64,000 bases of DNA, from contig OX485804.1 of the NCBI GenBank assembly GCA_950295325.1, positions 52,762,001 to 52,826,000 on the forward strand, in the 5' to 3' direction. Position numbers and translations under genes: made by a program. This stretch comes from Polytrichum commune (lineage: Eukaryota > Streptophyta > Polytrichopsida > Polytrichales > Polytrichaceae). The first letter of the stretch is position 1; the number at the start of each line of letters is the position of its first letter. Shown here one piece after another: positions 46,408 through 57,899 of the stretch. The notes below the pieces were generated by a model. It did not search any database, had not been told where the DNA came from, and saw only the letters and a list, made by a program, of their open reading frames with translations.

Positions 46408-46422
46408 ATGAGGGCGCGGTAA
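46408..46422 (+). other. minimal upstream ORF in the CDT2 leader
   Basis: ATG-AGG-GCG-CGG-TAA, four codons and a stop, 70 bp before the proposed CDT2 start codon. If the transcript starts upstream of 46400 it could reduce initiation. An alternative is that CG/GTAAGC here is a donor of a leader intron. Confidence 0.35.
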
Positions 46423-46491
46423 GCTTCGGGTGAAGCTTCGAGGTCGTTGGGGTGGTGTAGTAGTGAGCCTGCGTATAGGAATTTCCGTGCG

Positions 46492-49400
46492 ATGGCTCCG
46501 ATTCATGGCTCTTCCCTCTTCCATGCTCTGTATATGCGTGAAGTCAAGCCTTGTAAAGGTATGTATTGTCCGTTGTACTGTAATCACGGGAATTGTCTGC
46601 GTCTATAATGATATGAATAGATGGATGTGCTGATGTGTAGTAAGGTTATGCGATTCAAGGTGTCATCCGTGAAGCGTGTTGTTGAAGTTCCATCCCAATG
46701 AGGGAGTCAAACAGTATGGGCTGTAGGTGAGATGTGGTTGGAGTCAGGCTTCATGAAGCAGAATGATCTCGCAGATTTGATTTAACGAAGAGTTTGGCTT
46801 GTTTTTTTTGTCTGGGTGTAGTGAGGGGCCGCCCAAATCTCGCTGGGTTATCTTCAGAAGGGGACTGCGCAGGCTCAGGGGTGCTTACGGTTGGGCAAGC
46901 TGGAGTATCAGCTCCACCTCTCGGGATCGCTTATGGCAAGGTATGCCCCAAAATTTGGCCCCATTGATCGCCAAATTATGATGTGCATCACTGGGCTGTC
47001 CATGAATTTGATTAGGTAGAGTCTCTCCTGCAGGGCATTGAGCTAGCGTAGGGTGGGTTAGGTCTAATTATCTCTGCTTTAGTCAACAGAGCATCCAGTG
47101 GTCAGCGTTCACTCTTCTGGTGGAGCTCGTCTCTCCAGAAGTCAGTTGGAAATGAGCAGTGCGAATTTCTATAGGTTCACACTTTCTTACTCTTCCTCTT
47201 GCAGAAAAGAGGAGACGGCCATATGCTTGCAGTGGCTGACGAAGAGGGCTACGTCAGCATTTTCAGCACACAGAAGCAGCTGCCAAATTTCGTAGATACA
47301 CAGTTCAGGACAGGTGGGCATTCTCTATATGTGTTTCCTATTCACCCGTCATGGGCTTACTTAATCATGATTAGATTCTTCATTTGAGTCATTGAACGTT
47401 TATTGGTTATTTTGGTGTACAGTCTGTAATTTGGTTTCTAGGAGACAGTAGTTATAAGTGTTTGCAAAATGACAATTGAAAAGGATTCAACAGTAGTCCA
47501 GTGTATCTATTCAATCACACCAGCACGTGTTGTAAGCGATGTATGTGGCATTAATTTTCGCAGACCATAGTCGAAGGCAAATGTGGTTGGCACATACAAA
47601 CGCTATCTTCGATATCTGCTGGATGCAGGTACTTGATCTCAATTTTGCGCAATTTCTGTTGCCCGCTTTTCCTGAAGCAGATGAGCTTTACTTTGTTGAT
47701 GAGTGGCCTCTCTGTAATTGCGGTCCATGGCAGTCATTGAATGATATGATATGCTTTCCATTCTGCAATGTTGCATTATCATGTCCCTAGAAATGTAAGT
47801 CTGAAGGGATTTGTTGAGTTGAGGAGATGAAAGGGGGGGGGGTTGTTTCTTGAGATGTATTCTATAGCAGTATTCTATTCGTGTGCATGTGGATGTTCTT
47901 AAGATGGTGCAACACTCTTAACATGTGGCTCTGGTCCTTGTTTGATTCTATGCAGGATGACAAATGCATGCTCACAGCTTCAGGAGACCAGACGGTAATG
48001 GCTCTTACCTAGATTGCGAAGTGCCTCATTTTCGTTACCCTATCGCTAGCAGGATCCTGGGTTCTGATACGATTTGCATGTTTGATGCAGATTCGACTCT
48101 GGGACATAGAGACCCTCGCCCCTTTGGGATTGATGAAAGGCCATTTTGGGAGTGTGAAGTCTTTGTGCATTCATCCCTCCAATGCAGGTATGCTGGTTTC
48201 TTTTTATATGAATCCTATCAACAATCCAGCTACCTGTATCTCCCTTAATTGATAATTAATACCATGTCTTATCGAAGGTTTTTAATACACTCACAATGCT
48301 GAAGCACCTTCACAATGATGACACTAAATTAATCCGTCTCCAAAGCCATGGAATTGACGCAGACGTTTGTTACTTCAGATCTTTTTGCATCTGGATCAAG
48401 GGACGGCAGCGTAGCTCTATGGGACGTGAGATCCTCTGCTTCTACCTCCGGAAATGAACGTTGCTTCAGGTAGAGAATCGCATTTAGTGCACACTAACTC
48501 GAACTATGTCGTCTAATTTTTTCCCACTAGTTAGTTCTTGGATTTTCAGCGAAATCCTCACGCTTATGATTTATGTCAGGCCGGTTGATTCCATCAAGGA
48601 CACACACGCCGCTCCAAGAAGCAAGCATACACGCCGACGGAAGGTACGTACATAAGGCAGCCATAAGATAATGCTTCGTTGCATTGACCCTCTGAAGGTG
48701 ATAGTAACATCTGGTGGTCGCTAACGAACATCTTCGTCGAATTGCAGGGAGAGACGCACAGTGTGACGGCGGTTATGTACCAGCGAGACGATCGCATTCT
48801 TGCCACATCTGGTGCAGCAGACGGGTCGGTATTTGACGAAATCATTTATGACCTAATTTGAGTTCAGAGGCCCATTGTACCATGGGTTACTCGAATAGGC
48901 TGCATGGGTTACTCGGATTCTGATGATTATTTTCTCGTCTGTTCCAGGGTTGTGAAGTTCTGGGACACAAGAAAATTTAAGACGCCGGTTGTTCAAACTC
49001 CTCCTAATTATGCAGAAACTTCCGAAGGGGTGAGTGCACAAACACTCATTAACGGTTGGGGACTTTGGTTAGCGCAAATGTGATGAAGATGATTATGTGA
49101 CGATCTCAGTGCTGTCGTACTCTTCCAATTACTCTCCCATTTAGTTCTGCTCCTGAAATCTTTGAACCGGCTGTATTTCATGTGAGCGTGTGACATCGAT
49201 GTTTTATCCTCATCTGCGCATGGTGCTATTCAGGTCGGTCGTGTGCACGGTATAGCTAGCCTCTCTCAAGATCCTACGAGCTCTCGACTTATCGCCTCCT
49301 GCACAGACAATAAGTGAGTTTCTCTACCAATGACCATGGATGGAATTTAAAGTTATCAGGCTGACGAAGCTTCGAAGGTTTAAAATTGTAGTTGGGTTGG

Positions 49401-50717
49401 GCGGGCTGATATAGAGTTGCGGTTGGCTAGAATAATGTACACAGTTGTGCATGTCTTTGTGATTTCTTTTTGGTCCGTACAAGGTGTGTGAGCAGATGGC
49501 TCTGATAAGATCAAATTACCTGTTTCCTTGTGCGCTGACACTGAAGTGGCTTGTTCAGAATATATATGTATGATGGAGCATGCCCCGAGAAGGGAGCCAT
49601 TTGCAGTTATTCCGGGCACGTTGTGGGATCCTTTTATATCAAGGTAAAGTTCTCTTACCGAGCAATTTATACATGTGTCTTACTTGTCAAGTCTGATGCA
49701 ATCTGTCACTTCGCTTGTGATGGTAATTGCACACGCACATACATTGACACAACCTAGTGTTTCGCGTGTTGCAGGCGGCGTTTAGTCCTGATGGTGCATA
49801 CATTATGAGTGGATCTACAGACAGCAACGTATATATTTGGGAGGTTAGCAGTCTCCATATTCTTGGTTCTGGTCCTGTTCTTAAGAATAAGATGCAGTAA
49901 TGCGCAGCAACTTTGTCAAGTATCTTATGTGCTCAATTACTGAGTCAAGCATTAGTAAGGGATTTTGCATTAACCACTGCAACTGAAGTCAAACTTTCTC
50001 GTGTTCAGGTGGACCACCCTTCTGAAGCTCCAGTAGTTCTGGAAGGCCACACAGGAGAGGTCACTGCTGTGGACTGGTAAGTCTGGAGCCTTTGTGTTAT
50101 GCCTCTCCCCGTGCAATTATCAATTTCGACAGAAGAGCCTGTCCTTGGGTTTGGCCGTGTGACATAACTGGTGTTTTGTTCGTCTACAGGTGTTCGAGTA
50201 GTTATTGTAAGATTGCTACTAGCTCCGACGATTGCACGGTGAGCTTCTTTCCAAATCACTTGCATGTGGGCCTGTCACGTTTAGTCACTGGCATTCATTT
50301 CTATCAAAAGCAGTGTGTGCCTGAAGCTGTGTTTTAGGCAGTCTTAGGTTGCAAGTCTTGGATAGTGCTAATTTGTGGCAAACTAATGGTACACAGGTTC
50401 GTATTTGGAGCATGAAGGAGCTTCGATTTTCCCAACGGTACACAAGTCCTCCGCTTGTCTGCCATCGCCGCCACCGAATTTCTGCACAACCTTTGTCTCC
50501 TGAACCAGACCCAGTATTGTCAGACCTTATCGTAAAAGCTTCCCCGAAGCAAATGATCAAATCTCACGCGACCGCTAGTCTTTCGGAGTTGGATCCCAAT
50601 CTGATACATGGAGAGAGTGAGCACGGCAAGGAGGACAAACCCTATTCCATGAGCCCTATGCTAGACAGGAGGAAGCGGCCTCGCACCATTCGGGATTACT
50701 TCTCTCTCCCCAATTAA
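46492..50717 (+). CDS. CDT2: CDT2/DTL-like WD40 substrate receptor of CRL4 (493 codons)
   Basis: Sixteen exons, all GT-AG and phase-consistent: 46492-46558, 46822-46940, 47205-47313, 47564-47628, 47956-47994, 48091-48187, 48379-48469, 48580-48643, 48748-48824, 48948-49029, 49234-49313, 49559-49643, 49775-49843, 50009-50076, 50190-50238, 50397-50717. CDT2 is the DCAF that brings PCNA-bound substrates such as CDT1 to CUL4-DDB1 for ubiquitination in S phase. The WD40 propeller spans about residues 60-395: [87 protein letters not shown] (180-183) and WDTR (248-251) are DDB1-contacting WDxR motifs. The tail ends [15 protein letters not shown], a PIP-box-like motif. Start chosen because it splices in frame to [10 protein letters not shown]. 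Confidence 0.88.
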
Positions 50718-51273
50718 TTTCCTCTTCCCAGCTTGTACAACAATTTTGGTCTTCTCGATTCATCCCGTTGCCATCTCATTCATTGGCAGCGTTGACCTAA
50801 TTCAGAACAGACTATGTAGTGTATATGTGCTATTGAGGTATCCTACGCTACAGTCTGGTTGCTCGGAACACAAACTGTAAATAGTCGGCAGCAAGTAGAG
50901 AGATGCATATGATTTGCATCCGAGAATAGGACTAGTCATAGCTGGCGATGTACAATTACAATACACAATCACAAGTGCCTATTGTTATACACAAAGTGTT
51001 CTGGGTTTGCCATGTCAACAATTTAGCAGATCTTATGTGCATACTAAGGAAAATAACCCATTTACAAGATTCGTGGTCCAACGGCTCTACTTGGAATTAG
51101 CGGGGTTGTTTTCTATAGATGATAAACCTAATAATATAATTATTCTACTACTACACGAAATCTCTCTAATATACATGCATCATGAAAACTTCCCAAAAAT
51201 CCTTACATTCTGTGCATCTGCCACAGAAATGTAAAGCTCCCTTTTGCACACTAGTTTCAGACCACTATACCTA
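50718..51273. other. intergenic space between convergent genes
   Basis: The CDT2 gene and the first glucanase gene converge here with 556 bp between stop codons. Both 3' UTRs must lie within it. No other gene. Confidence 0.6.
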
Positions 51274-52470
51274 TTAAGCGGTTGCATATTTTGAAGAAGA
51301 GCTTGACAGGTTGATGTCGTAGACGGGACTTTGATTAGGATAAAACAAGCCAAAATGTGCCTCAATATTGGAGTCTTCTCCCTTCATGTTCTCGTTGAAA
51401 AGTGCAAATATGTAGGTTTGAATGTTGGCGCCTGGTCGGAGAGGAGTTCCCGAGTTCCCTAGGACATGTTTCACCAGGTTGTTATTGTATGTCTTCGCGT
51501 TTCCAATGTTCGCTCCTAGAGAGCTACCGCCAGATGGCCAACCTGATTCGGTGACCACGACAGGTAAATTGCCATATCCCAGACGGTTCATGGCGGAAAT
51601 AACTGCATCCAATTGGGCGTCGAACAGATTCTTGTACTGTCGTCCGCCGTCGTGCACAGTGGGTGCATTAGGATTAAAAAGTGCGTAATCCAGGCTGATT
51701 TGTCCTGGGTTATATGTGTAAGAGAAGAAAGGATATATGTTCACCATGAAAACGGATCCTTTCTGTGACAAAAACTCTAGAATTGATCTCATCACCCCTG
51801 TAAACTTGCCTTGAAAGCTGCCAGCTGAGGGTGGATACGAGGTGCCGATCACATCGAACGCGTGCGATGTCGAGACCTTAATGTTACTCAAACCCAATGA
51901 TTCTAGAGCTCGTCGGATATTCTGCATCGCCGGCAGAAGTTTGTTCATGTCCAAACTAGGGTTGCTCAAGTACTCGTTGCCCACTCCAATTGAACTGATT
52001 TTGGTGGACCCATACGCTTGGATGTTGCTCCTCACCCAGGCAGTGGCCGCACCTTGATCATTGGCAATGTTCGCAACCTGTTCATTTGGAAGTGCCACGG
52101 AAACATCGATACCTGAATTCGCAAAAGCGCGCAGAATATCCCCTCCTACGTCGTAAATCTTCACATTCTTCACACCGCGTCTTTGCAACAGGCTCACCAC
52201 TTGGCTTGGCGATGGCAGATTATTGCCCAGTCGTCCGTAGTCGATTCCAATTGTTTTGCCGGATCCACCGCCGCTGCAACCATTGCACTGGCTCTTGCAT
52301 CCGGCTCCGCAGTAATCACTTGTGCACCCACAGTATCCCCACTGGCTACAGCATTGGTTGTCTGCACACTTTTTGTTGCTGTCACAATCTTGGGCTGATA
52401 CCATGATCGCTACAGAAGCCATCAGCGCCATGAACAACAACAAGAGGATGACACCAGCTGATGGAGTCAT
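51274..52470 (-). CDS. hevein-domain GH17 beta-1,3-glucanase, secreted
   Basis: Hydrolyses beta-1,3-glucans of callose or fungal walls in the apoplast. Single exon, 398 codons from the ATG at 52470. That start is preferred to the ATG at 52545 because it opens a good signal peptide (residues 1-26, LLLLFMALMASVAIMVSA). Residues 27-65 are a hevein (CBM18) domain with the chitin-binding S, W, Y and Y kept in CCSQWGYCG..SDYC; it has a shorter first loop and extra Cys. A Gly/Ser linker leads to the GH17 barrel (IGIDYGRLGNNLPSP onward). The acid/base Glu166 is in VGNEY and the nucleophile Glu308 in VVVTESGWPS. YIFALFNENMK is also conserved. No GPI or X8 tail. Plant GH17 genes often have an intron near the signal peptide; none is seen here. 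Tandem partner at 56322. Confidence 0.92.
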   Translation of the reverse strand: MTPSAGVILLLLFMALMASVAIMVSAQDCDSNKKCADNQCCSQWGYCGCTSDYCGAGCKSQCNGCSGGGSGKTIGIDYGRLGNNLPSPSQVVSLLQRRGVKNVKIYDVGGDILRAFANSGIDVSVALPNEQVANIANDQGAATAWVRSNIQAYGSTKISSIGVGNEYLSNPSLDMNKLLPAMQNIRRALESLGLSNIKVSTSHAFDVIGTSYPPSAGSFQGKFTGVMRSILEFLSQKGSVFMVNIYPFFSYTYNPGQISLDYALFNPNAPTVHDGGRQYKNLFDAQLDAVISAMNRLGYGNLPVVVTESGWPSGGSSLGANIGNAKTYNNNLVKHVLGNSGTPLRPGANIQTYIFALFNENMKGEDSNIEAHFGLFYPNQSPVYDINLSSSSSKYATA

Positions 52471-52699
52471 GCTGCCTAGAACTGGATCGAAACTACGAAG
52501 AAGAATTAAAATTGTGGACACCTGCACCACTCTTTCTGAGTTCAATCAAGTCGGTGAAATCTTGGCTCCGAGCAACCTGCATAGATTTGAGTGTCTTATA
52601 ACCCAAGCTTGTAAACATGTTCCTCTCAGGTGATGTTTCTTGCTAAATTGCTATCACCATCATGAACTGGGTTTGCAAACAGGATCTACATTTTGAGCA

Positions 52700-53527
52700 T
52701 GCGGAAACTAGTAGTTGGTAATTGAATAAAAGACAAAGTAGTCATGTAGGCAAGATATCTCTCAAGAGCCTACTCAAGAAGTAGGCTGAAGAATATGGTA
52801 AGTTAGTTGTCACGCTTGATGCGGTCGGATTCGAAAAGGATTGTATGTGACTGGAAGATAACTCTTGTTCAAAAAATTTAGATGGAGAGGGTTAGACGAG
52901 GAATTAAAGTGACTCGTGAAAAGCAGGCCGAGCTCCGGTCAGTACAGTACATAAACAACTACCGAGGAAATTCACTAAGATGGAAACCTCATAATTGGAC
53001 AAACTGATTGTCCCTGCTTCCCTACATCGACCTCCTACATTACAGAATTGAAGGACCAGATGAGAACACAAGATCTGCAAATGAAGTACAAGGATAACCA
53101 AACCTGGAACTGCAAGACGGGTTAGCCGAGTCTGGTGTCAATCCTTTCCAATCCTCGGAAGTCGATCGACAGGACCCAAATGATAATAGCCAGATCCAAG
53201 ACGGTACCACTGAGTCTCAATCCTGGGGCGAACAACACGACCTGATTATAACCCAGGCGCTTGCAATTGGAACGTATGGTCAGGCAGATATATGTGTCGA
53301 GGAAGTAGGTAATTCGCCTAGTGGAATATACTGACCTACCAACCCCTACACAGAAGGACATGCTCACGTAATTGTTGTCCAGTAGTGCGTAACCCATACG
53401 ACTCTCCGCGCCCGTGCGTGGAGCAATAGGATGCAAGTGCAGAGACTTTGGTCACCAATTTCAAAGCTACAGGTAGCACGTGAGCAGGCCAGTCAACGCC
53501 CCGTCAAAACTGCTATTATCCTATCTA
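52700..53527. other. upstream flank of the first glucanase gene
   Basis: No gene. The part 53380-53450 (ACCCATACGACTCTC..) is homologous to 58190-58260 (ACCCCGTACGATTCTC..), upstream of the second glucanase. This shows the duplication included flanking DNA. Confidence 0.6.
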
Positions 53528-54131
53528 CAGTCTACCCTCTATAAATGTTAACCCTAAGGAGTGGATCAAAGTTAACATTTATAGAGGTGTTAACAGTTAA
53601 CAATTATAAAATTACTTTTTTGAGCAATATACAAATCTTAACATTTATAAATATAAGCAATTGTGAAGAGTCCTTGTGAGAGAATACCATTCATAAAATT
53701 GCAAACCCAATCAAAACTTTATTCAATATCAAGTTTACAAATCACGGGTGAAGTATGAATCAATGGTTCTTTGGTGAGATTCATCTGCATGCACAACTTG
53801 CAAATATTTCTCAATCTGCAACAACAAACCCACATACTTGGACACATCACATGAACGTGATTCCATGTACCTGCATGGTACCAAAACTAGATTGCAAGTC
53901 ACTATAAGATGGAATGGGTTCCACCTCACACCTCTCCCACACAATCATCATATTATGGTTGTATTTCATTCGTTAACATTTATAGAGTCAAATTTACAAA
54001 GAAGGGAGTACCATTTTGTTAACAGTTAACACATTTAACATTTATAGTGTGCAATATGTGGAGAGTAGAAGAAAGTTAACGTTTAGAGAGGGTTAACACT
54101 TATAGGTGTAACATTTATAGAGGGTGGACTG
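53528..54131. mobile_element. Emigrant/Lemi1-like (pogo) MITE, 604 bp
   Basis: Ends CAGTCTACCCTCTATAAATG and the complement of CATTTATAGAGGGTGGACTG, matching at 22 of 23 outer bases, flanked by TA on both sides (53526-53527 and 54132-54133). CAGT ends, TA target and CTCTATAAAT are the hallmarks of plant Emigrant/Lemi1 elements of the pogo branch of Tc1/mariner. GTTAAC-type subterminal repeats follow on both sides. No coding capacity. Confidence 0.85.
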
Positions 54132-54133
54132 TA

Positions 54134-56321
54134 CACAGAAATTCAAGGTTTCTCGACAGAAATAGCACTTGTCAGTGTTTCATTCACTTCGTTTGGATGA
54201 TTATGTGGACCTTGAAGTCGGAAATGATGAGCTCATAATCTCATCCATCGATCATGTCTGTGTATACGAATAAAGTTGGCACTTAATTTCCTCATATCTC
54301 TCCACATACTGACTCAAAATCCCCACTCGTCTATGTGCACACGAACAAAACCACTGATTCTGGAGGTGTCTGTTTGTCAACAATTCCACGAAAATAATTT
54401 TCTCGCCATTTGTGGGTAACACAATACATTAAGGTATAATTTCTTACTGCTTGTTATTTTTATATGTAATTGTTGCTAATTATCGTTATGATATTGCAAA
54501 TGTTCGACACCCTTCACGAAACTGCAGCCTTAAATTACGGCAGTGCACATGTCACTCCAACGTGTTCAGTACAGCCGCTTGACGTAAGAGTCATGGGATA
54601 AGGATGTCGGTTGATGAGTGGTCGATATGGCAATTGTCTCAGTCTCTGATCTGCCCTATATTGACTATTTCTACTTAAAGGATCTGGTGGAAAGACTAAT
54701 TCCCAGTATTACAACACCATGAGAGGGAGCACAAATTCTAGCCAAGCACTCTCTTCCCACGTGATTCAAAAGTATAATTTGTCAACTACCATGACTGTAC
54801 CAAGAGAGGAGGAAGAACCAAGTATGCACAGGACTTTATAATGTTATGTTGAAGGAGATCCACTCAGGTTGTGACTTGATTCAACGCTTTGGATCAGCGT
54901 CAGAGTGGCAAAGAAGCTGAATTTCTTTAGTTTCCATGTATCTAATTCACAGTGGATCGTTCGAAATGCTCCATCCAAAATGTTGTCCGTCTCATATAAA
55001 GCTTCTTGTTAATTAGACTACGGCACTGTGAGATGAAAATTGCACGGCATCCAAAAACATATGGGATGCATAATTCACAGGCGCCCTTGTGTGATACAGG
55101 ATAAAAAAATAATGTAAGGTCTGATTCATATGAGCAGCAGGACCCCGGGGTAGCAACTCTTCTTTCAGAAACAGCTACTTGTTGTTCCCTTCTAATGCAT
55201 CTAAGAGTTTACAATTTCTTATTATGTAAACACAAACAACATGCGTAGAAAGAGGACATTTGAAAGGAATGTAATGACACCATTTATGTTCAAATCTAGA
55301 AAAGTTTTGGATCTCCAACAATTAATTTTAGAATTTATTATAAGCAGTTTTCTAATGCAAGGGTTATTGTCTAGAACTCCCAGCTTTATATTTTCTTTCT
55401 TAAAATTTATGACATTTTATAATAAAATTTTGAAAATTTATGAGAAGGGCAACTTCAGGGGGACTTAGGGCACGGTTTAGGGTTTGAGGGTTGCGAGGGG
55501 GCTTGGGCTTGCATTAGTGTTGGTCTTGTGTGGGACCATGTGTGCGCGGGGGAAATGGACAACTACTTGGGTAATAAATTATGTTCCTAATGAGTGTATA
55601 TTATGTAGCAGTAAATGAGTCCATGATCGAAGCGTAAACAACAACGAGAAAACAACTTTGCTCATTCACCCTAAAACTCGGGTCACAACTTCAAATGGAT
55701 TGAGCATTTCTAAGTTTCAAGTCATTCTCATGGTAAGCAATTTTTCATTTATAACTTATTAAAATTAATAGGTGGAGCTCTTTTCTTCAATTTTTCTTAT
55801 TATAACTTATTATAAATATTTGTATTATGAATGTCAGCTTCAATTCCTCTTATTAAGCCGCGGTGACTCTGCTTCTTATGGATGTGTTGCCGCCCCGGGA
55901 GCAGGACGTGGGAATATGGAGGATACAAAAGACCTCAACAGATGAAAGAAGGATGTCATCATGTGAAGAAGAATACGACATCATTCCCGACCTCATTTTA
56001 CATGTGTATGGACGTATCAAATGTTCTGAATTGCAAACGCTGAAGAGCTCAAGACATCACAAGAAAATGGATGACAATCATGTTCAAGAGTTGCAAAGCT
56101 CCCTCCCCAGAGCCGTAGCGCTAGATCTGTGAAATCGTGCTTTATAAAATACCCAGATACTTTATTACCGATAACCCAAGATGAGTTTTTGTAGGATATA
56201 GCCTGCAACCTTCGGAGCCTATGATCTGTCCATAGGATATTGTTCATATGTTTGGAAATGACAAATGTCGAACACATCAACCTACTGATGAATATTTTCT
56301 TTCTGTAGCTGCTGAGCTGGC
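54134..56321. other. intergenic interval between the glucanase genes
   Basis: 54540-54610 (CTTGACGTAAGAGT..GATAAGGATG-like) matches 58695-58735, the far edge of the duplicated flank. No gene is supported between 54610 and 56321; the open frames there have no domain. Confidence 0.5.
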
Positions 56322-57485
56322 CTACTGAGAACGGATACCTTTCATTTTAATAGAGACGCTTGCGGACAGGTTGATGTCGTAGACAGGACTTTGATCAGGG
56401 TAAAACAACCCGAAATGGGTCTCAGTGGCATCCCCACCCTTCAAATTCTCGTTGAAAAGCGCAAAGATGTAAGTCTGGATGTTGGCGCCGGGTCGGACAG
56501 GAGTGCCCACATTTCCCAGTACATGTTTCACCAGGTTGTTGTTGTAAGTTTGCGCATTCTGTACACTTACTCCCACTCCGCCGCCACCGGATGGCCAGCC
56601 TGACTCGGTGACCACGATCGACATGTTGCCGAATCCAAGCTGATTCATGGCAAAAACGACTGAATCCAATTGAGCGTCGAACAGATTCTTGTACTGTCGC
56701 CCGGAGTCATACACAACGGAAGCATTCGAGTTGAAAAGTGCGTAATCCAGACTGATTTGTTCCGGGTTATCTCGGTAGGCGAAAAATGGGTATATGTTCA
56801 CCATGAACACGGATCCCTTTTGTGACAAGAAACTCAGGATGGATTTCATCACCGCTGTGTATTGTCCTTGAAAACTACCAGCTGAAGGGGGATACGAGGC
56901 TCCCATCACACCGAAGGAATGCGGTGTCGACACTTGAATGTTGCCTGCGAGACCAAGTGATTCCAAGGCTGTTTGCACATTCTGCATCGCCGGCACAAGT
57001 TTGGTCATGTCCAGACTCGAATCACTCAAATACTCGTTCCCTACTGCGATAGACCCAATTTTGGTGCATCCATAGGGTTGGATGTTGTTCACCACCCAGG
57101 TGGTGGCCGCACTTTGGTCGGTGGCGAAGGTTGCCACTTGGTCATTGGGAATCGCCACCGAAACATCGATCCCTGTGTTTGCAAAAGCTTGCAACACATC
57201 ACTGGCTGCGTCGTAGATCTTCACATTCTTCACGCCTCGTCCTTGCAGAAGGCTAACCACCTGACATGCGGATGGCAAATTATTCGCTACTCGTCCGTAG
57301 TCGATGCCAATCGTGATGGCTCCGGCCGAACTGCCGCAACCAGAATTCATGCATCCCGAGCTACAGGAGCAGCATCCGCACGAATTGTGATATCTTCGTT
57401 GAGTATTACATTGTGTGCACACCGCAGTAGCCATCAGCATGAATGCTAGCAATGGAATTAGATTTTTTGGTGTAATTTTCGACAT
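56322..57485 (-). CDS. GH17 beta-1,3-glucanase with degenerate Cys-rich N-domain
   Basis: Single exon, 387 codons from the ATG at 57485, chosen because it opens a signal peptide (NLIPLLAFMLMATAVCTQ). The GH17 barrel is intact, with Glu151 in VGNEY and Glu294 in VVTESGWPS. It is closely similar to the product at 51274 throughout (YKNLFDAQLD, NNNLVKHVLGN, YIFALFNEN). The region that is a hevein domain in the sister is here only about 26 residues (NSCGCCSCSSGCMNSGCG). The aromatic chitin-binding residues are gone and the Cys spacing is not hevein-like. An extra Cys pair occurs in the barrel (Cys74 in SACQVV, Cys140 in PYGCTK). Expected to be secreted and catalytically active, but unlikely to bind chitin. 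Confidence 0.9.
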   Translation of the reverse strand: MSKITPKNLIPLLAFMLMATAVCTQCNTQRRYHNSCGCCSCSSGCMNSGCGSSAGAITIGIDYGRVANNLPSACQVVSLLQGRGVKNVKIYDAASDVLQAFANTGIDVSVAIPNDQVATFATDQSAATTWVVNNIQPYGCTKIGSIAVGNEYLSDSSLDMTKLVPAMQNVQTALESLGLAGNIQVSTPHSFGVMGASYPPSAGSFQGQYTAVMKSILSFLSQKGSVFMVNIYPFFAYRDNPEQISLDYALFNSNASVVYDSGRQYKNLFDAQLDSVVFAMNQLGFGNMSIVVTESGWPSGGGGVGVSVQNAQTYNNNLVKHVLGNVGTPVRPGANIQTYIFALFNENLKGGDATETHFGLFYPDQSPVYDINLSASVSIKMKGIRSQ

Positions 57486-57899
57486 AATTGTCAGAAATCG
57501 AACACAATGACAATGAGAGAAATCTTTGAATCTGATCAGCACTCTCTCCAATGCGCCACTGGTCACCTCATCGATCGGCTGCACACATTTCATAAATGTC
57601 GATGTTGTCAGCCGTCTTGTATGAAGCTTGAAACATATTGCACTTTACTTTTTCCTATTCCTATTGACCTCCCTATTCCTACATTGGATTTTCTATTCAG
57701 TCAGATCGACACTGACACGTTTGTTTTAACTGAAGAAACAAACTATTTTAGGATGAGCATCAATTTCCTTGGGAAGTTGGGAGTTGTTATGAACTTTCCG
57801 CCCCTGCCTTAGATCGTTAATCTTGCAAAACATCAACATAGAGGTCAGCATAATGTCTACACACAGAACTTGAAAGGAAAAGATCAAAGGAACCTGGCG

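Noticed and set aside
52086-52406. Plus-strand frames opposite the hevein-glucanase gene
   Set aside because: Antisense shadows of a strongly supported minus-strand gene.
53122-53436. Minus-strand frame resembling another at 58127-58348
   Set aside because: The likeness reflects the duplicated non-coding flank of the glucanase genes; the frames are not conserved end to end.
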